From Lindgomyces ingoldianus (taxonomy: Eukaryota > Ascomycota > Dothideomycetes > Pleosporales > Lindgomycetaceae), in assembly GCF_010093535.1 (NCBI RefSeq), contig NW_022985182.1, positions 941,785 to 1,005,784 of the forward strand: a DNA stretch of 64,000 nucleotides, given 5' to 3'. A program made the translations under genes and the position numbers. Of this stretch, positions 10,334-20,999 are shown in pieces (the stretch's first letter is position 1; each line of letters starts with the position of its first letter). The notes below the pieces were generated by a model. It made no database searches and was not told where the DNA came from. It saw nothing but the letters and a program-made list of their open reading frames with translations.

Positions 10334-11700
10334 ATGAGGAGGAGCATTCGATCAATTTTCCAGGCTTTCGGCCTGCTTGCCGTCATATTATTCCTCGCTG
10401 TTTGTTCGAGGTACTCCCAATATGGCTATGATGGGTTGCAAGCCAAATCTGTCGGTTTTAGAAATTCAGTTCCCACTTTAACAGGTATCCATCATATCCC
10501 TTTATGTGTTTTTAGATCTCGACTGACGATGGAGTAGAAGAAGCGAAGACAGCGACTAAAAATGACACTCTCCTTGCCCAGGCACCCTCATATATCCGCG
10601 CTATCCTGGATCCAGCGGATACAACCTTTCCTCGGCTGGAATGTCCCTTCTCGAATGTGGGCCGCTACACTTACCTTAACGCCTCCTCCAACTCGGATAC
10701 CACCAGACTACCAAAGTACTTCTTCGCCCTCGACCTGCACCAATGTGTGCAGCTACTCCCTCGCTTAATTGGTTCTATAGTGGAAGCAATAAGATTTCTT
10801 GGGCCAGAGAATTGCGTGCTCTCGATCGTCGAAGGACGATCCGACGATGGTACATTCGAAGTCCTCAAGGAACTTCGTGGAGACATCGAAGGTCTCGGAA
10901 GCCGATACATCCTCCAGTCGAGCGACATCAACCCCATGGCATAGGGGACAGACCGGATTGAAGCTCTTGCTCTGCTTCGGAACTTAGCTGTGAAGGACCT
11001 TGTCGATAACCCGGCAAATTATTCCCAAGATACAACAGTTATTTTTTCGAACGATATTGCTATGTGCATGGAAGACATTCTAGAGATTGTCCACCAGCGG
11101 GCAATTCAAGGCGCCGACATGACCTGCGCTATGGATTGGACATATGTTAGTGAAAATCCAACTTTCTATGACGTGTGGATCGCGCGTGGAATGACAGGTG
11201 ATTCATTCTTCCACATCCCCGAAGACGGCAGTTGGGATCTTGCATGGAATCTTTTCTGGAATGACGAGAAATCGCGCTCGCGATTGATGAACTTAAAGCC
11301 ATTCCAGGTGTTTTCATGTTGGAATGGGATGACAGCATTCACTGCGAAACCGCTCATGGAGGGTCAAATAAAGTTCCGAGACCATTACCCAGAAGAATGC
11401 TTTCAGGGAGAACCGAATTTGTTCACAAAGGATATGTGGTATTTCGGCTATGGAAAGATTGCCGTAATACCCAGCGTCAATGTGGAGTACAGCGATAAGG
11501 CTGCAAAGAAAATCAAGGCCTTGAAAGGGTACGCTTCAAGACATGTCGCTAAAGAAGGAGACGACGCTAGGATTGAATGGGAGACTACGCCTCCAGCAAA
11601 AGTTAAATGCATGCCTGACTTCAAGCGCCAGGAATTCGTTGCTTGGGATGAAGGGTTGACACACTTTGGGCAAGAGAGTAATTATATCACTCGGAGATAA
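10334..11700 (+). pseudogene. GT69-family alpha-1,3-mannosyltransferase-like gene with one in-frame stop
   Basis: Exons 10334-10484 and 10535-11700, with a 50 bp intron whose branch site GACTGAC lies near its AG, give a full-length type II Golgi glycosyltransferase of about 437 codons. There is a short cytosolic N-terminus, a signal anchor (FGLLAVILFLAVC), a variable stem, and the GT69 core: LSIVEGRSDDGTFEVL, RIEALALLRNLA, VIFSNDIAMCMEDILE, ADMTCAMDWTY, FYDVWIARGMTGD, QVFSCWNGMTAFTA. The family includes Cryptococcus Cmt1. Codon 10942-10944 is TAG, between INPMA and GTDRIEAL, in a conserved, ungapped stretch. No intron with usable length and phase removes it. It is therefore a recently disabled gene, a sequencing error, or a read-through case. 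Everything downstream is intact and conserved. Confidence 0.8.
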
Positions 11701-14637
11701 ATCCACTAGAACGGGAGCACGGCTATTTTCAACAAGATACCCTAAACAACGCCAATGAACTCTGTAAAAAATTTTCAGTATTGGTGATGATATTCACCTA
11801 ACGAACCGCTGAGAAGGTCGGAGCTCGATCACACAGCCTGGGGGGGATCTGCTGAGTAATTTTCAGATAGATCCTCTTCGTTGAAGGCCTCCAACATACC
11901 TGATCAATTACCTTTCTGTACCAAATTTTGTATCATTTACACAATTACAATATAGAGTAGACACAACGACGTTTCTTCTCCACTGGTCGAGGCATTCCGC
12001 GTACAGCCTAGGCTAGTCCCCCAGATCTCTACTCTTGGTCAGAAGATTTGGTATGTTACTGTGAATCCGATTTCGTATGAACCTGATGTTATATGGATAT
12101 GTTAAGATGGGAATTTTTTACAGACTCGACGGCTCTCTCAACGTTGAGTCGGCGTTGGGAATAGTCTGTGCGCTGTGCATGAGCATATTCAACCCACGCC
12201 TGGGCACCGTCCGAATTTGAATGAAAGTCTCTTTGTTGAATGTAACTCAGAAAAATTCTTTAGTTTCGTACAGATTATGATTTCACATGCAATCAACAAC
12301 TCTCCGAAGATTTTTAGGTTGATAAAATATATCGATGTTGCCAGCCTCAGCCTAGCTACATACCCGACATATGCAGGCTAATATCAGAGCGCCATCAATC
12401 CTAAGATCCTCCTAATTTTGACATTCAAATTCCCCTTCCTATGGAACATCCCCATCACTACCTAGAAAGCATGGCGGTTAGATCTCGGAAGCCTGAGGAT
12501 TATCTTTGCTTTCGGTGGGAATGGTATCGATGGTAATTGTCTCACGGTAGCCTTCGCAGCAAGGCTGAGAGTACTTAACGAATTTATTGTGTGACCCAGG
12601 TCCCACTAGCCCGTTTGCAGCGGCTTCAGGAAGGTTAATGATATTACCATCCAGCGTGGAAGTAGAGATTAGAGAGATGCGCGTGATATCTAGCTTTTCG
12701 CTGCATTCCCATGGAGCTGAGAATATAGGTATGAGCTCCCAGACGCACTTCTACACCAACCAACTTCAGACCCCAAGCTCTTACTGCAGGTGGGGGTCTT
12801 ACTTTAGGCAGAATATATCCAAAGACAACATTTGAGCGACAACGTGGAAGACCATAAGTCCATACATTACCCGACCCGTTCAACTAAACTCGCCACCAGG
12901 GCCCTTAGATCCTCAACAGAAGAACTAATGACACTATCACAGCTACAGCCCTCTGGGTTTGTTACTCGACTCACATCCAAACCATGTTCAATAAGTCGGC
13001 ATCTAGAATTCCGGTAGGAGCCAGGTTGAATTCGTAGCTACATTAAGGTCGCCGGGAAACGCGCAACGTGAACGTCGACCTCCCAGAGAAAACTAACTTT
13101 GCCAGTGGAAGGGCGGCCTCCGGCGTAACGTGTGCGAATTGACAAAGGTGACACTCTAAGTTACCAGCTAATTTCTTTTTCGAGCGTAGTGAGGGATATG
13201 GCTTTACTGTAACTAGATAGCTATCGATGGTCAGAACTACAAGGTCCATTTGGTCTAGCAGGTGACGGCTTTGTGAACGGGGTGGACTACTCTTCATGAG
13301 AGCTGCCACTAGAAGGGGGGTTGAATGCCTAGTTTTAGTGGTTTCACTGCGCAAGATCTGTCACTTCCGAGATTCTGTGTTCCAAAGTTTATGGAAGAGT
13401 ACTCCTCAAAGTTTTTCGCCCTAGAACTGTACTTCGTTTAGCCACTACTTTTCATTTTTCACCTTTACGTTGAAGCTGATTGGCTGGCAGTTTAGTCCCC
13501 CAAGGCCGGCTGAGTATGATTCGGACTCGAAGGTTCCACCCGAACTACACCCACGCGACACAGTACCGAACCAAAGAAATATACAGATGTCGTTCTACGG
13601 CAGTGGTCCTGTACGATCTCTTGTCGTGCGTGGTCCTCCCTTTCCCCCACTCTCACCGAGAAAAGCAAGTGGTAATCGTCCGGAGGATGAGACCGGTACG
13701 TGCCGTTTCGTTTCAGGAGCGGGTGCAACATCTGATTGTCTGCAAACGTCCAGGCTCATCTTACGTTCCTTTGGCCGTACGCCCCCCACGACGGAGGTGA
13801 TACTATTCCTGGTTCCGTACCTGACATCCGTCGCAATTCCTATGGTTGGCACGCCTTGGGCGTCCAAGGGAAAGCCGTCCACCAACCCTTTCTGCCGTGA
13901 CATTCCGATGCACGATTTGCTCTGGAACCTAACACTTGCTTCATGTTAGCGCACTGGGTAAGGATCGACAAGGGTTATCGCAACGAGCCTAGCGCGCGCG
14001 TCTTATCGATACTGGTCCATCTGCAGGAACCAAAGACGCCAGGGGGAGGACGTCAAACTTTCAACCACCACCGCCAATGGTCTCGAAGGAAAAAGTAAAA
14101 ATTCTGCAGCCATACAAAAGTGGAGCAACGCCAGAAAATTCAGCTCGGCACTCTGCGTGTGGTTCTAACCTTCTGTGACAGGCCGCACCTCTCACGCCTC
14201 TCCACGACATGCGACATGCTGGAGTCCGTCAGCGACGGAAATTGCTTTCACACATGGCGCACATGAGAGCTGTGGCTACCTCAGCCCAAGAAATGGCTTG
14301 TATGTAGTATAAATGGGGGCCTCTTTGTCTTTTTGTCAAGTCTTCTTCATTGTGTGCACTGTAGCTGTAAAGTCCAGTGAAGTCCATTCTCTTCATTTTC
14401 ACTCCTTGCTAACTCTTTGACCATTCACTCTTTGATTCCAGAGACGTACACTCTTTTACAGACTCTTGGAAAAATTTCTCTTCATCTCTATACCACCTTC
14501 ATTTTAAAGAACCAGCGCTCTCACGTCTCCGTTGATTGTGAGCTCCAGCTTTGAAGAGCAGATTTGATACCTACCAACCACCAACTACCGATTTTTATCA
14601 AGATTTGACATCTTTGGCTACCACTACCACTGTCACA
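11701..14637. other. Intergenic, 2.9 kb
   Basis: No convincing gene. Several overlapping open frames on both strands at 13470-13950 (up to 159 codons) have no recognisable product. The last 350 bp is the promoter and leader of the gene at 14638. Confidence 0.45.
14308..14315 (+). promoter_or_regulatory. Probable TATA box of the secreted DPBB-like gene
   Basis: TATAAATG about 330 bp before the start codon, followed by alternating CT-rich and TTC-rich leader sequence. This is the usual arrangement in strongly expressed fungal genes with a long 5' leader; expression itself is inferred. Confidence 0.45.
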
Positions 14638-15273
14638 ATGTTTTCTATGATTGCCAACACCCTTGCATTGGCCTCTATCGCTGCTGCTGGCACTGGAATC
14701 TCCATTACCCCTCACGATCAATACTCCAGTTCCGTAGGCGTGTTAGGCTGCAAGATCAACACCAATCGTGTTGCCTACTGGCCCCAACAACCCGGTTGCA
14801 ATAGCGTTTGCGTTAAAGTGACTGCCAATGGTCGCTCCCTCAATCTCCTCCAAGTCGACACCTCAGGCGGGGCCTACGACATCAGCTACGATGCATGGAA
14901 CTGGCTCAGCACTGGGCAAAATGCAACAGCCTTGCCGACAATGGGCGGAGGCATCCCTGCAGAGTATGAGTCCGTTCCAATGGACGAGTGCAAGGACCTG
15001 ATGAAGGATGACAAATTGCCTCTCATGGCCGCCCACTCTATCAACTATTACGTTGGATGCCCCGCAGGCTCCTGGGTCCATGAGAACTCCCAACTTTGGA
15101 ACATCCAGAACTCGGTTTGCACGCTCGGCTACAACGAACTCTGCACGCTCGACCTTGCTATCAGCAACCAACCCAGCTGCCCGCACATGCTTGGTGATCA
15201 GTCTACGCTTGCGGGTCAGCCCGTGTACAACGTTGCATACGGAACCGGCAAAGAAAGTCTCGCACTCCAGTAA
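14638..15273 (+). CDS. Secreted cysteine-containing protein, RlpA/barwin-like (double-psi beta-barrel) candidate
   Basis: Single exon, 211 aa from the ATG at 14638 in a TCACAATG context (an upstream in-frame start at 14551 would hide the signal peptide). Residues 1-20 form a signal peptide (MFSMIANTLALASIAAAG). The mature part has about ten Cys, including GVLGCKIN, GCNSVCVKV, DECKDLM, YVGCP, VCTLGYNELC and SCPH. The segment LLQVDTSGGAYDISYDAWNWL resembles the D-x-S/C..G..DIS/DLS..AF element of double-psi beta-barrel proteins such as RlpA, barwin and expansin-like proteins, which bind or loosen cell-wall polymers; that link is inference. No GPI signal and no TM. Effector or wall-remodelling roles are both possible. 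Confidence 0.75.
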   Translation: MFSMIANTLALASIAAAGTGISITPHDQYSSSVGVLGCKINTNRVAYWPQQPGCNSVCVKVTANGRSLNLLQVDTSGGAYDISYDAWNWLSTGQNATALPTMGGGIPAEYESVPMDECKDLMKDDKLPLMAAHSINYYVGCPAGSWVHENSQLWNIQNSVCTLGYNELCTLDLAISNQPSCPHMLGDQSTLAGQPVYNVAYGTGKESLALQ

Positions 15274-15744
15274 ATGATGTGCGAGCCACCGCGATTGTGT
15301 GGCAGCGTGATTTTCGGGGAGAGATTTTGGTGCTTCGCTTGAGCATTTCTCTGTATATATTTAGTCCTCGATTTTGGAATACCAAAAGTTTGTGACAGAG
15401 CTCTCATTCTTTTGACTCGGACTTGCCATTAGAATTATGAGTGCTCGTTCCACTCCAGGGGTTAAGAAAGCTGGTCCCCTCACAGAATTCAATTACTACA
15501 GCCTGAAGAAGGCCCCATAACCTGTCATAATCTGCTACCTATGGTGTCTTCTAGAGACGAAACATTGACGGATCAAAAAGTGGCTGAGGGATGATGGGTT
15601 CCTAACATAGCTTAGCCTTGCCCGCCGAAAGAGGACTAGTCTCGCTGGTGCCTCCAGGGCTGATTTCCGTCTCCTCCATCAAAACCGCCAGAGGTCTCCC
15701 AAAAATAATCCGCACTGTTGTATCGCAGATTTTCATAGTTCGCA
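15274..15744. other. Intergenic, 471 bp
   Basis: 3' flank of the secreted protein gene and promoter of the next gene. Nothing distinctive seen. Confidence 0.45.
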
Positions 15745-16632
15745 ATGCCTGGGGAAACTATATCCGTGAAACCCATTCAAGCTTTCGAGCTCCATCCCAC
15801 CCCAATCCCAACTACATCTTTCTTTACTCTCCCCTCCTCTTCTAGAAAATTAAGCACACGAATCCTCAGCACGCGCAAAACCCATTCTGTTTCCGATTTC
15901 GATTCCGGAAGTGACAATACAAATACCCCAGAATACTACATTGACACCTCGGCCTCTTCCTCCCTCCTCATCTGGCCCCTGAACAACTCCCAAGCCATCA
16001 GCATCTTCCCCGGCTCTACTTCCATCTCTTCCATCTCCAGCCGCCAGGCTGAAAACAAGGGCTCGATATCCCAGGGTCATGCCATGCTAGGGAGATTTAT
16101 GTGCACTATGGGGGGCATTAGTACACGTGACCCTCTTACGACAAACAGAACGCCGGATTTGTATGTCTCGAGTGGATTAGGTCATGGAATCTGGAGCGAT
16201 CCGGTATTGGAAGAGAAGCTAAGGCTTCCAGGAGAGGGTGAGGGAGAAGCTGCGGGGTACGGTATCAGGGGAAAGAAAGTGAAATGGCATGCAGCAGGGT
16301 CGAAATGGGAGGCTAGGGTCGATAAGAAGGATTGCGAGATTGAGTGGGAGGGGTGGGGGTATCCTGAAGGTGGGAGTCTGGTATTGACCGGACGGGGGAA
16401 TGTACTTGCATTATATAAACCCAGGTGTGCAAGCTGGGTGAAGCAGGGTGGTGAGGCAAAGGGGATGAAGTCAGAAGGAGATGGGGTTGGGATAGGGGTG
16501 TTGGGAATTTGTAGTGAACGGATTGATGAGGAAATGGCGAGGCATCTGTTGCTGTCCGCTGTTGCGATTGAAGAGCAGATTATGTGGTCGAAAGGCTTCA
16601 GGCCAGAGCTTTATCATGCGCAATGGTCATAG
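15745..16632 (+). CDS. Unrecognised 295-aa protein
   Basis: Uninterrupted frame from the ATG at 15745. The N-terminal 60 residues are Ser/Thr/Pro-rich. Later come short ordered-looking stretches: YYIDTSASSSLLIWPL, TPDLYVSSGLGHGIW, KKVKWHAAGSKWEA, WGYPEGGSLVLTGRGNVLALY, and a final helix DEEMARHLLLSAVAIEEQIM. No signal peptide or TM. The beta-rich, Gly/Trp-rich middle might be a tubby-C-like (LURP/scramblase-type) fold, but I cannot support that firmly. The stop is only 22 bp from the end of the arrestin-like pseudogene on the other strand, so the two converge. Codon use looks normal, which favours a real gene. Confidence 0.65.
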   Translation: MPGETISVKPIQAFELHPTPIPTTSFFTLPSSSRKLSTRILSTRKTHSVSDFDSGSDNTNTPEYYIDTSASSSLLIWPLNNSQAISIFPGSTSISSISSRQAENKGSISQGHAMLGRFMCTMGGISTRDPLTTNRTPDLYVSSGLGHGIWSDPVLEEKLRLPGEGEGEAAGYGIRGKKVKWHAAGSKWEARVDKKDCEIEWEGWGYPEGGSLVLTGRGNVLALYKPRCASWVKQGGEAKGMKSEGDGVGIGVLGICSERIDEEMARHLLLSAVAIEEQIMWSKGFRPELYHAQWS

Positions 16633-16654
16633 ATCCAGCAGCTGAACTCAGCGT

Positions 16655-18037
16655 CTATGTCTTAGAATATGGAGGAGGTGGGTCGATATCCGATGAAAAT
16701 TCCGGCTCGATGGGATCATCCGGCGTAAGAGGGGCCCTGGGTTCGGAAGGAGCCCTTGGCTGGTGGCAAACCATGGGCAAAAGCTGGATCGGCCTATTCA
16801 ACACCTCAATTTCAAACACTTTCCCTGCACACTCCACCCATAGCATAGCGCTCATCTCATATGTCATTGCTAGGCCGTGGCTCCGAAATGTTGGTGGCAT
16901 CGTATTTACCACAGTAAGATTCGATGACATCCTCAAGTGACATACCATCGTACATCACAAATCTAACATTCCCGGCCGCATCGAACTTCTTGTTCAAAAG
17001 ATCAAACTTCTCCACAAGTACGCTCCTTATCTCGTGCACTTTGCTGGAAAGCACGGGTACGCGGAGGGTAACTGCGCAAACATTTTGACACGGACGCCGC
17101 GAAGAGTGACGGGAGGTGGATCAAGGACAGAGTCGCTACGGCCGAGATGAATATTAGATAGTGTAATGGGGAGCTTGTCGCCAACATGGGCTGAAGACGG
17201 GGCATTGACAGTGATACTGAAAATTGCGAAGGGGTCGGAAGGTCTTTCTTGATCAAAATAGTTCTTCATGCGGGACATGAAGTTCCGCTGCCTAGTAGCT
17301 GTTGTAGGGTCGAGGATTCGTGTCTGACGTCGGAGCCAGATGGGTTTTCCGGGGAGCATTTGTGCGGACGGAGGTGCCCCGGGGGTTTCTGGAGGTGCAA
17401 ACCTGAGCTGTTTGTCGTACTTTGATATCTCGGGAGAAGAAATTCTTAAATCCGGTAGCGTTAGCCTCGAGATAGTAACAAACTCTTACACGCCCTTCTT
17501 CAACAAACAAAGACGACGGAAGCGCATGACCCGGCTGATTTTCAGAGTCATTGCTAGGTTTAAATTCTACCCCCTTCTGTAGACCGGGCCCCAACAACAC
17601 TTTTTCTGGGAATCGAAACTCAAATGGAAGGGTCACATGAGTGTCCCCCGTTTTATAGAGGCTGACCAAGTCCGACCCGGAGAAGAGTTCTTGGGTATAA
17701 GAGAACAAGTAGAAATCAGCATGGTCGGTATGGTCATTATCTGCGCCACTTGTGACGTAGAATTTTGACCGGCCTCTGAAGCTTATGGTGACGCGTGTGG
17801 GGGTCCTTTATGCTTCTATCCGGACGGTTCCAAGGACTCGGTCGCCGCAACTGTAGAGTCGATGTGGAGACGGGATGGAAACGTACAAGGGGCCGGGCTG
17901 GGAATTGTAGAAATCCATGAAGCCTGACGGATTGTAAAACTGAGGGCCGATCACGTTCTTCAAGAAACTGTATCGAGCGACATAGACAACCGTAGGTGAA
18001 ACTGAAAAAGTTGACGAGAATCAAAGCTCAAGTCCAT
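16655..18037 (-). pseudogene. Arrestin-like (alpha-arrestin/ART) gene with multiple lesions
   Basis: Collinear minus-strand pieces spell an arrestin N and C domain: YSCGDRVLGTVRIEA, TRVTISFRGRSKFYV, LPFEFRFPEKVLLGPG, VCYYLEANATGFKN, GKPIWLRRQTRILDP, VGDKLPITLSNIHLG, VEKFDLLNKKFDAAG, PTFRSHGLAMTYEM, LWVECAGKVFEIEVLNRP, ending PPPPYSKT with a PY-type motif of the kind read by Rsp5/Nedd4 ligases. The frame is broken by a TAA at 17808-17810 and by single-base frame changes near 17399-17405, 17067-17075 and 16911-16932; another is likely near 18000 if the ATG at 18037 is the start. None of these sites offers an intron of usable size. In life the family recruits ubiquitin ligase to plasma-membrane transporters; this copy is most likely dead. 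Confidence 0.8.
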
Positions 18038-20999
18038 TGCTTTCGGTTTATTTTTTGCTAGTGAAAAACTACAGAAATGGATGAATGCTGATAGCCTGCG
18101 TTATTTTGAATGATATGTGACATTCGAAGGATTCTATCCCTTGGAAGTCACTTTTCATAAGGATAGTACACGTTCTTTCATTCACTCTAGGGTTTGTCTG
18201 GTCAGCGCAGCCTCAAGCATAGCCATCTATTATTGCATGATGAATTTCAACGGCATCTAAGCAATGAGAGGGGCAAAATGCATAATCCATAATTGAAAAA
18301 CATATTAGAATAAGGGCTATGATAAGATGGAAGAAGCTCAGGGACTAACGCTTCCAAGTCTTCGTAGACGCTAGACCATATCAGGAATGACTCTGAGGAG
18401 TTTCATGGAAGGCTCCTCATCTCTCGTCAGAATTTCAGCCTGCCTTTGGGCATCACTTAATCTGACTCAAATGCCCTACCTTGTTCTGACTCCAGTTTAA
18501 ATTTGAGTTGGAATGTAAACCCTCCACCTCCACAGATCGATTCATAAATACAAAGCAATCTACAATATTCCTAGCCGCTAATTCCACAACAATGTTCGGC
18601 TCACAGGGGGACTTAATGCGACAACATCGCCCATATGATTTACTCGTTCCTCTCAACAGTGTTGACCTCTAGGTGGTATCAACCTCAATCATAGAGAACT
18701 TCAGGCCCTATGATAAATTTACGTTGCATGAGCTACACTGATCAGGTTGATCTCAAGTTGTGGTGGTGTGGTGCGTTGGCTGGGAAACTCGCCCGGTGAA
18801 CTATCCACGTTTTGGGCCTGCTCTAGCCAGCGTTGGCTAACATTCTGCGATTCGTGCAGCTTTGGTGCACTCCAGATCTGCTTCTTTAAGACTCCTGCTT
18901 GCCTTATCTTCTTCCTCTTCCTCTTCCAACTTCCCTTTTCGTATATGCTGCGCTCTTTACATTTGTTTCTGATCAAGTGTGTTATCTTGGGAATGATTTC
19001 ATATTTACTACCTTCCCCCCAACCAGACTTTCCTCCTCCTTGGTAATGTTGCACTGACAAGGCCAGACTAATAATCAAGTCTTCAAGAGAGATTAAGCCT
19101 CCGGATCTAATCAGATCTGGATTATACTACTTCACCGACTAAAATATAGCTAGTCTCGACCGTTGCTGTCCCTGGAAATGCGATCCAATTTTTTATTTCG
19201 CAGGACAGCTTGTCTCCAAGGCGCAGGAGATCCAGTGCCGCTTCAGCTCCGTAGTAGAGCACAATGGCCTCGAAAAGACCATCAAAGACCTGTCTCAGTT
19301 GACCACTTAACTACAACATGATATCAGTACTTCAGGGCCAAGTACGGCCGAAAACGAGCGCGCGGTTTGCGATTTATGTTCAAAATGTGTGGAAGTGGCA
19401 AGGAAAAAAGTATTTGTATAAGGAAGATATCCTATCATAGATTAATAAAATAGCTCAGATATTCTAGGATATAGGAGAGTAATACCCTGATACCACACTA
19501 TCTCCCAACGTGACTGAGTATGTATTCTACGAGCATTCCAGACTACTTACGGTTTCCTTCAACGGACTCGCTAGCCATTTATTAAGCTTTTGAAATGCTA
19601 TGGACAGAACCAGCCGCCGCACCAAACCCTGGGCACACTCGCAGATCCGTACATTTTAGCACAGAGGGATACGGAGAGAATGCGTTCACTGATGTTCAGA
19701 GGTTTGTTGTTGTGAATAATAAACGAACATTTAGCCCGTGCATGTAGTTGAAATGAACAATTTCTAACTCTCCTGGCATACGGCTGACAGTTTTCGGCCC
19801 CATTCAAATATATAGTGGGTAAGTTACTCGAAGCCTTGGTGTAGTAGCTGCAGATCACGGCATCATTAGCACAGGACCTGAAGGAGGTGAGCCAACATCT
19901 CTGCTAGAAGGGGAACACCCCACGAAACATCTTGTTCGAGCTAATGGCGCAGATCATGAAATACTTTCCCTTCAAGCCTGCGTCAGCTATAGTAAACCGT
20001 ACGTCGTGGAACATAACGTCAAATTGCTGGAGATTATTGTGGCAGAGGAGCACAAACATTTCTCGGTGAATTACTTCCAACAAGCTACGATATTATAAAT
20101 AATGATTAATTGTTTCTGGGGGAAGGCGGATCTAAGTAGCTGTGGTGATATTGCACATAATCCGCAGAATGCAATCCATCGTTACCATGCATCAGTATGG
20201 CAGTGGTGAGCTAGTTTACCTTCTCGCGGTATGTCAGACGTCAAGGCAGTCAGTAATACAGTCACACCTGGTTTACACGTCAGTCTGAACAATCGACGGC
20301 TCTTAGAGATAGTTTATAGCTGAACTAGACCTGTAGTGTTGCAATTAGGTGTGAGCGATCTTTCTAATTCGCAAAACAGGAGATTTCGATGATAGCAGTA
20401 CCACGGAACCCTCACTATGCCTCCTCCCCCTACATAGCCAACTCTATATTGCTCTTCTCAACACTAAAATAAGAGCACTAGATGAAGCCATTTTATTTCA
20501 AGCAAACTCGCTAGAAAATAGACCCTCCATAACCAATAAGGACTAGCTACTCAGTAGACTTGAGCTACTCAATAGACTTTAGTTCAGCTGTCGAAGTCAG
20601 TCTAGAACGGTCGAGTGGCAGCATTCATTCCCGCTGCTTATGTCGAGTATTCCAAGCGTTGAAATGCAGAACATACCGTAAAACAACTCGCTGGTTTGTG
20701 TTAGTCAACCGTCATGATGATGCTCAGTGTCGGCCGCCAAATGTATATTCTTTCGGATATTTTCTTGTGGCATTGGGCGGGTATCAAGATGTATTTGAAC
20801 TTTCGAATGTGGTCTTGCCGTACAACATCTTCCTCTAACGAACACCCCGACATGAAATTAATTTTCGTTCTAAAGTAATCATAAAATCATTGAGAAGATG
20901 GCCACCGGATCGCAACCCCCTACACTGGTGTCTGAAAGACCAAAGAAACCGCACTATAACCGAATTAGCACAGGCTTTAATATCATCAAGGGAAAAAAC
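18038..20999. other. Intergenic, about 3 kb
   Basis: AT-rich, only short frames. A 19 bp unit is imperfectly repeated in tandem at about 20545-20583 (GCTACTCAGTAGACTTGA, then GCTACTCAATAGACTTTA). No gene, tRNA or transposon core recognised. Confidence 0.4.

Noticed and set aside
10889..10944. Possible intron (GTCTCG..CATAG) removing the GT69 stop
   Set aside because: Phases do not match (a new stop follows) and it would delete conserved residues.
17403..17420. 18 bp GTACGA..CTCAG piece in the arrestin pseudogene
   Set aside because: Too short for an intron and a multiple of three, so it cannot explain the frame change.
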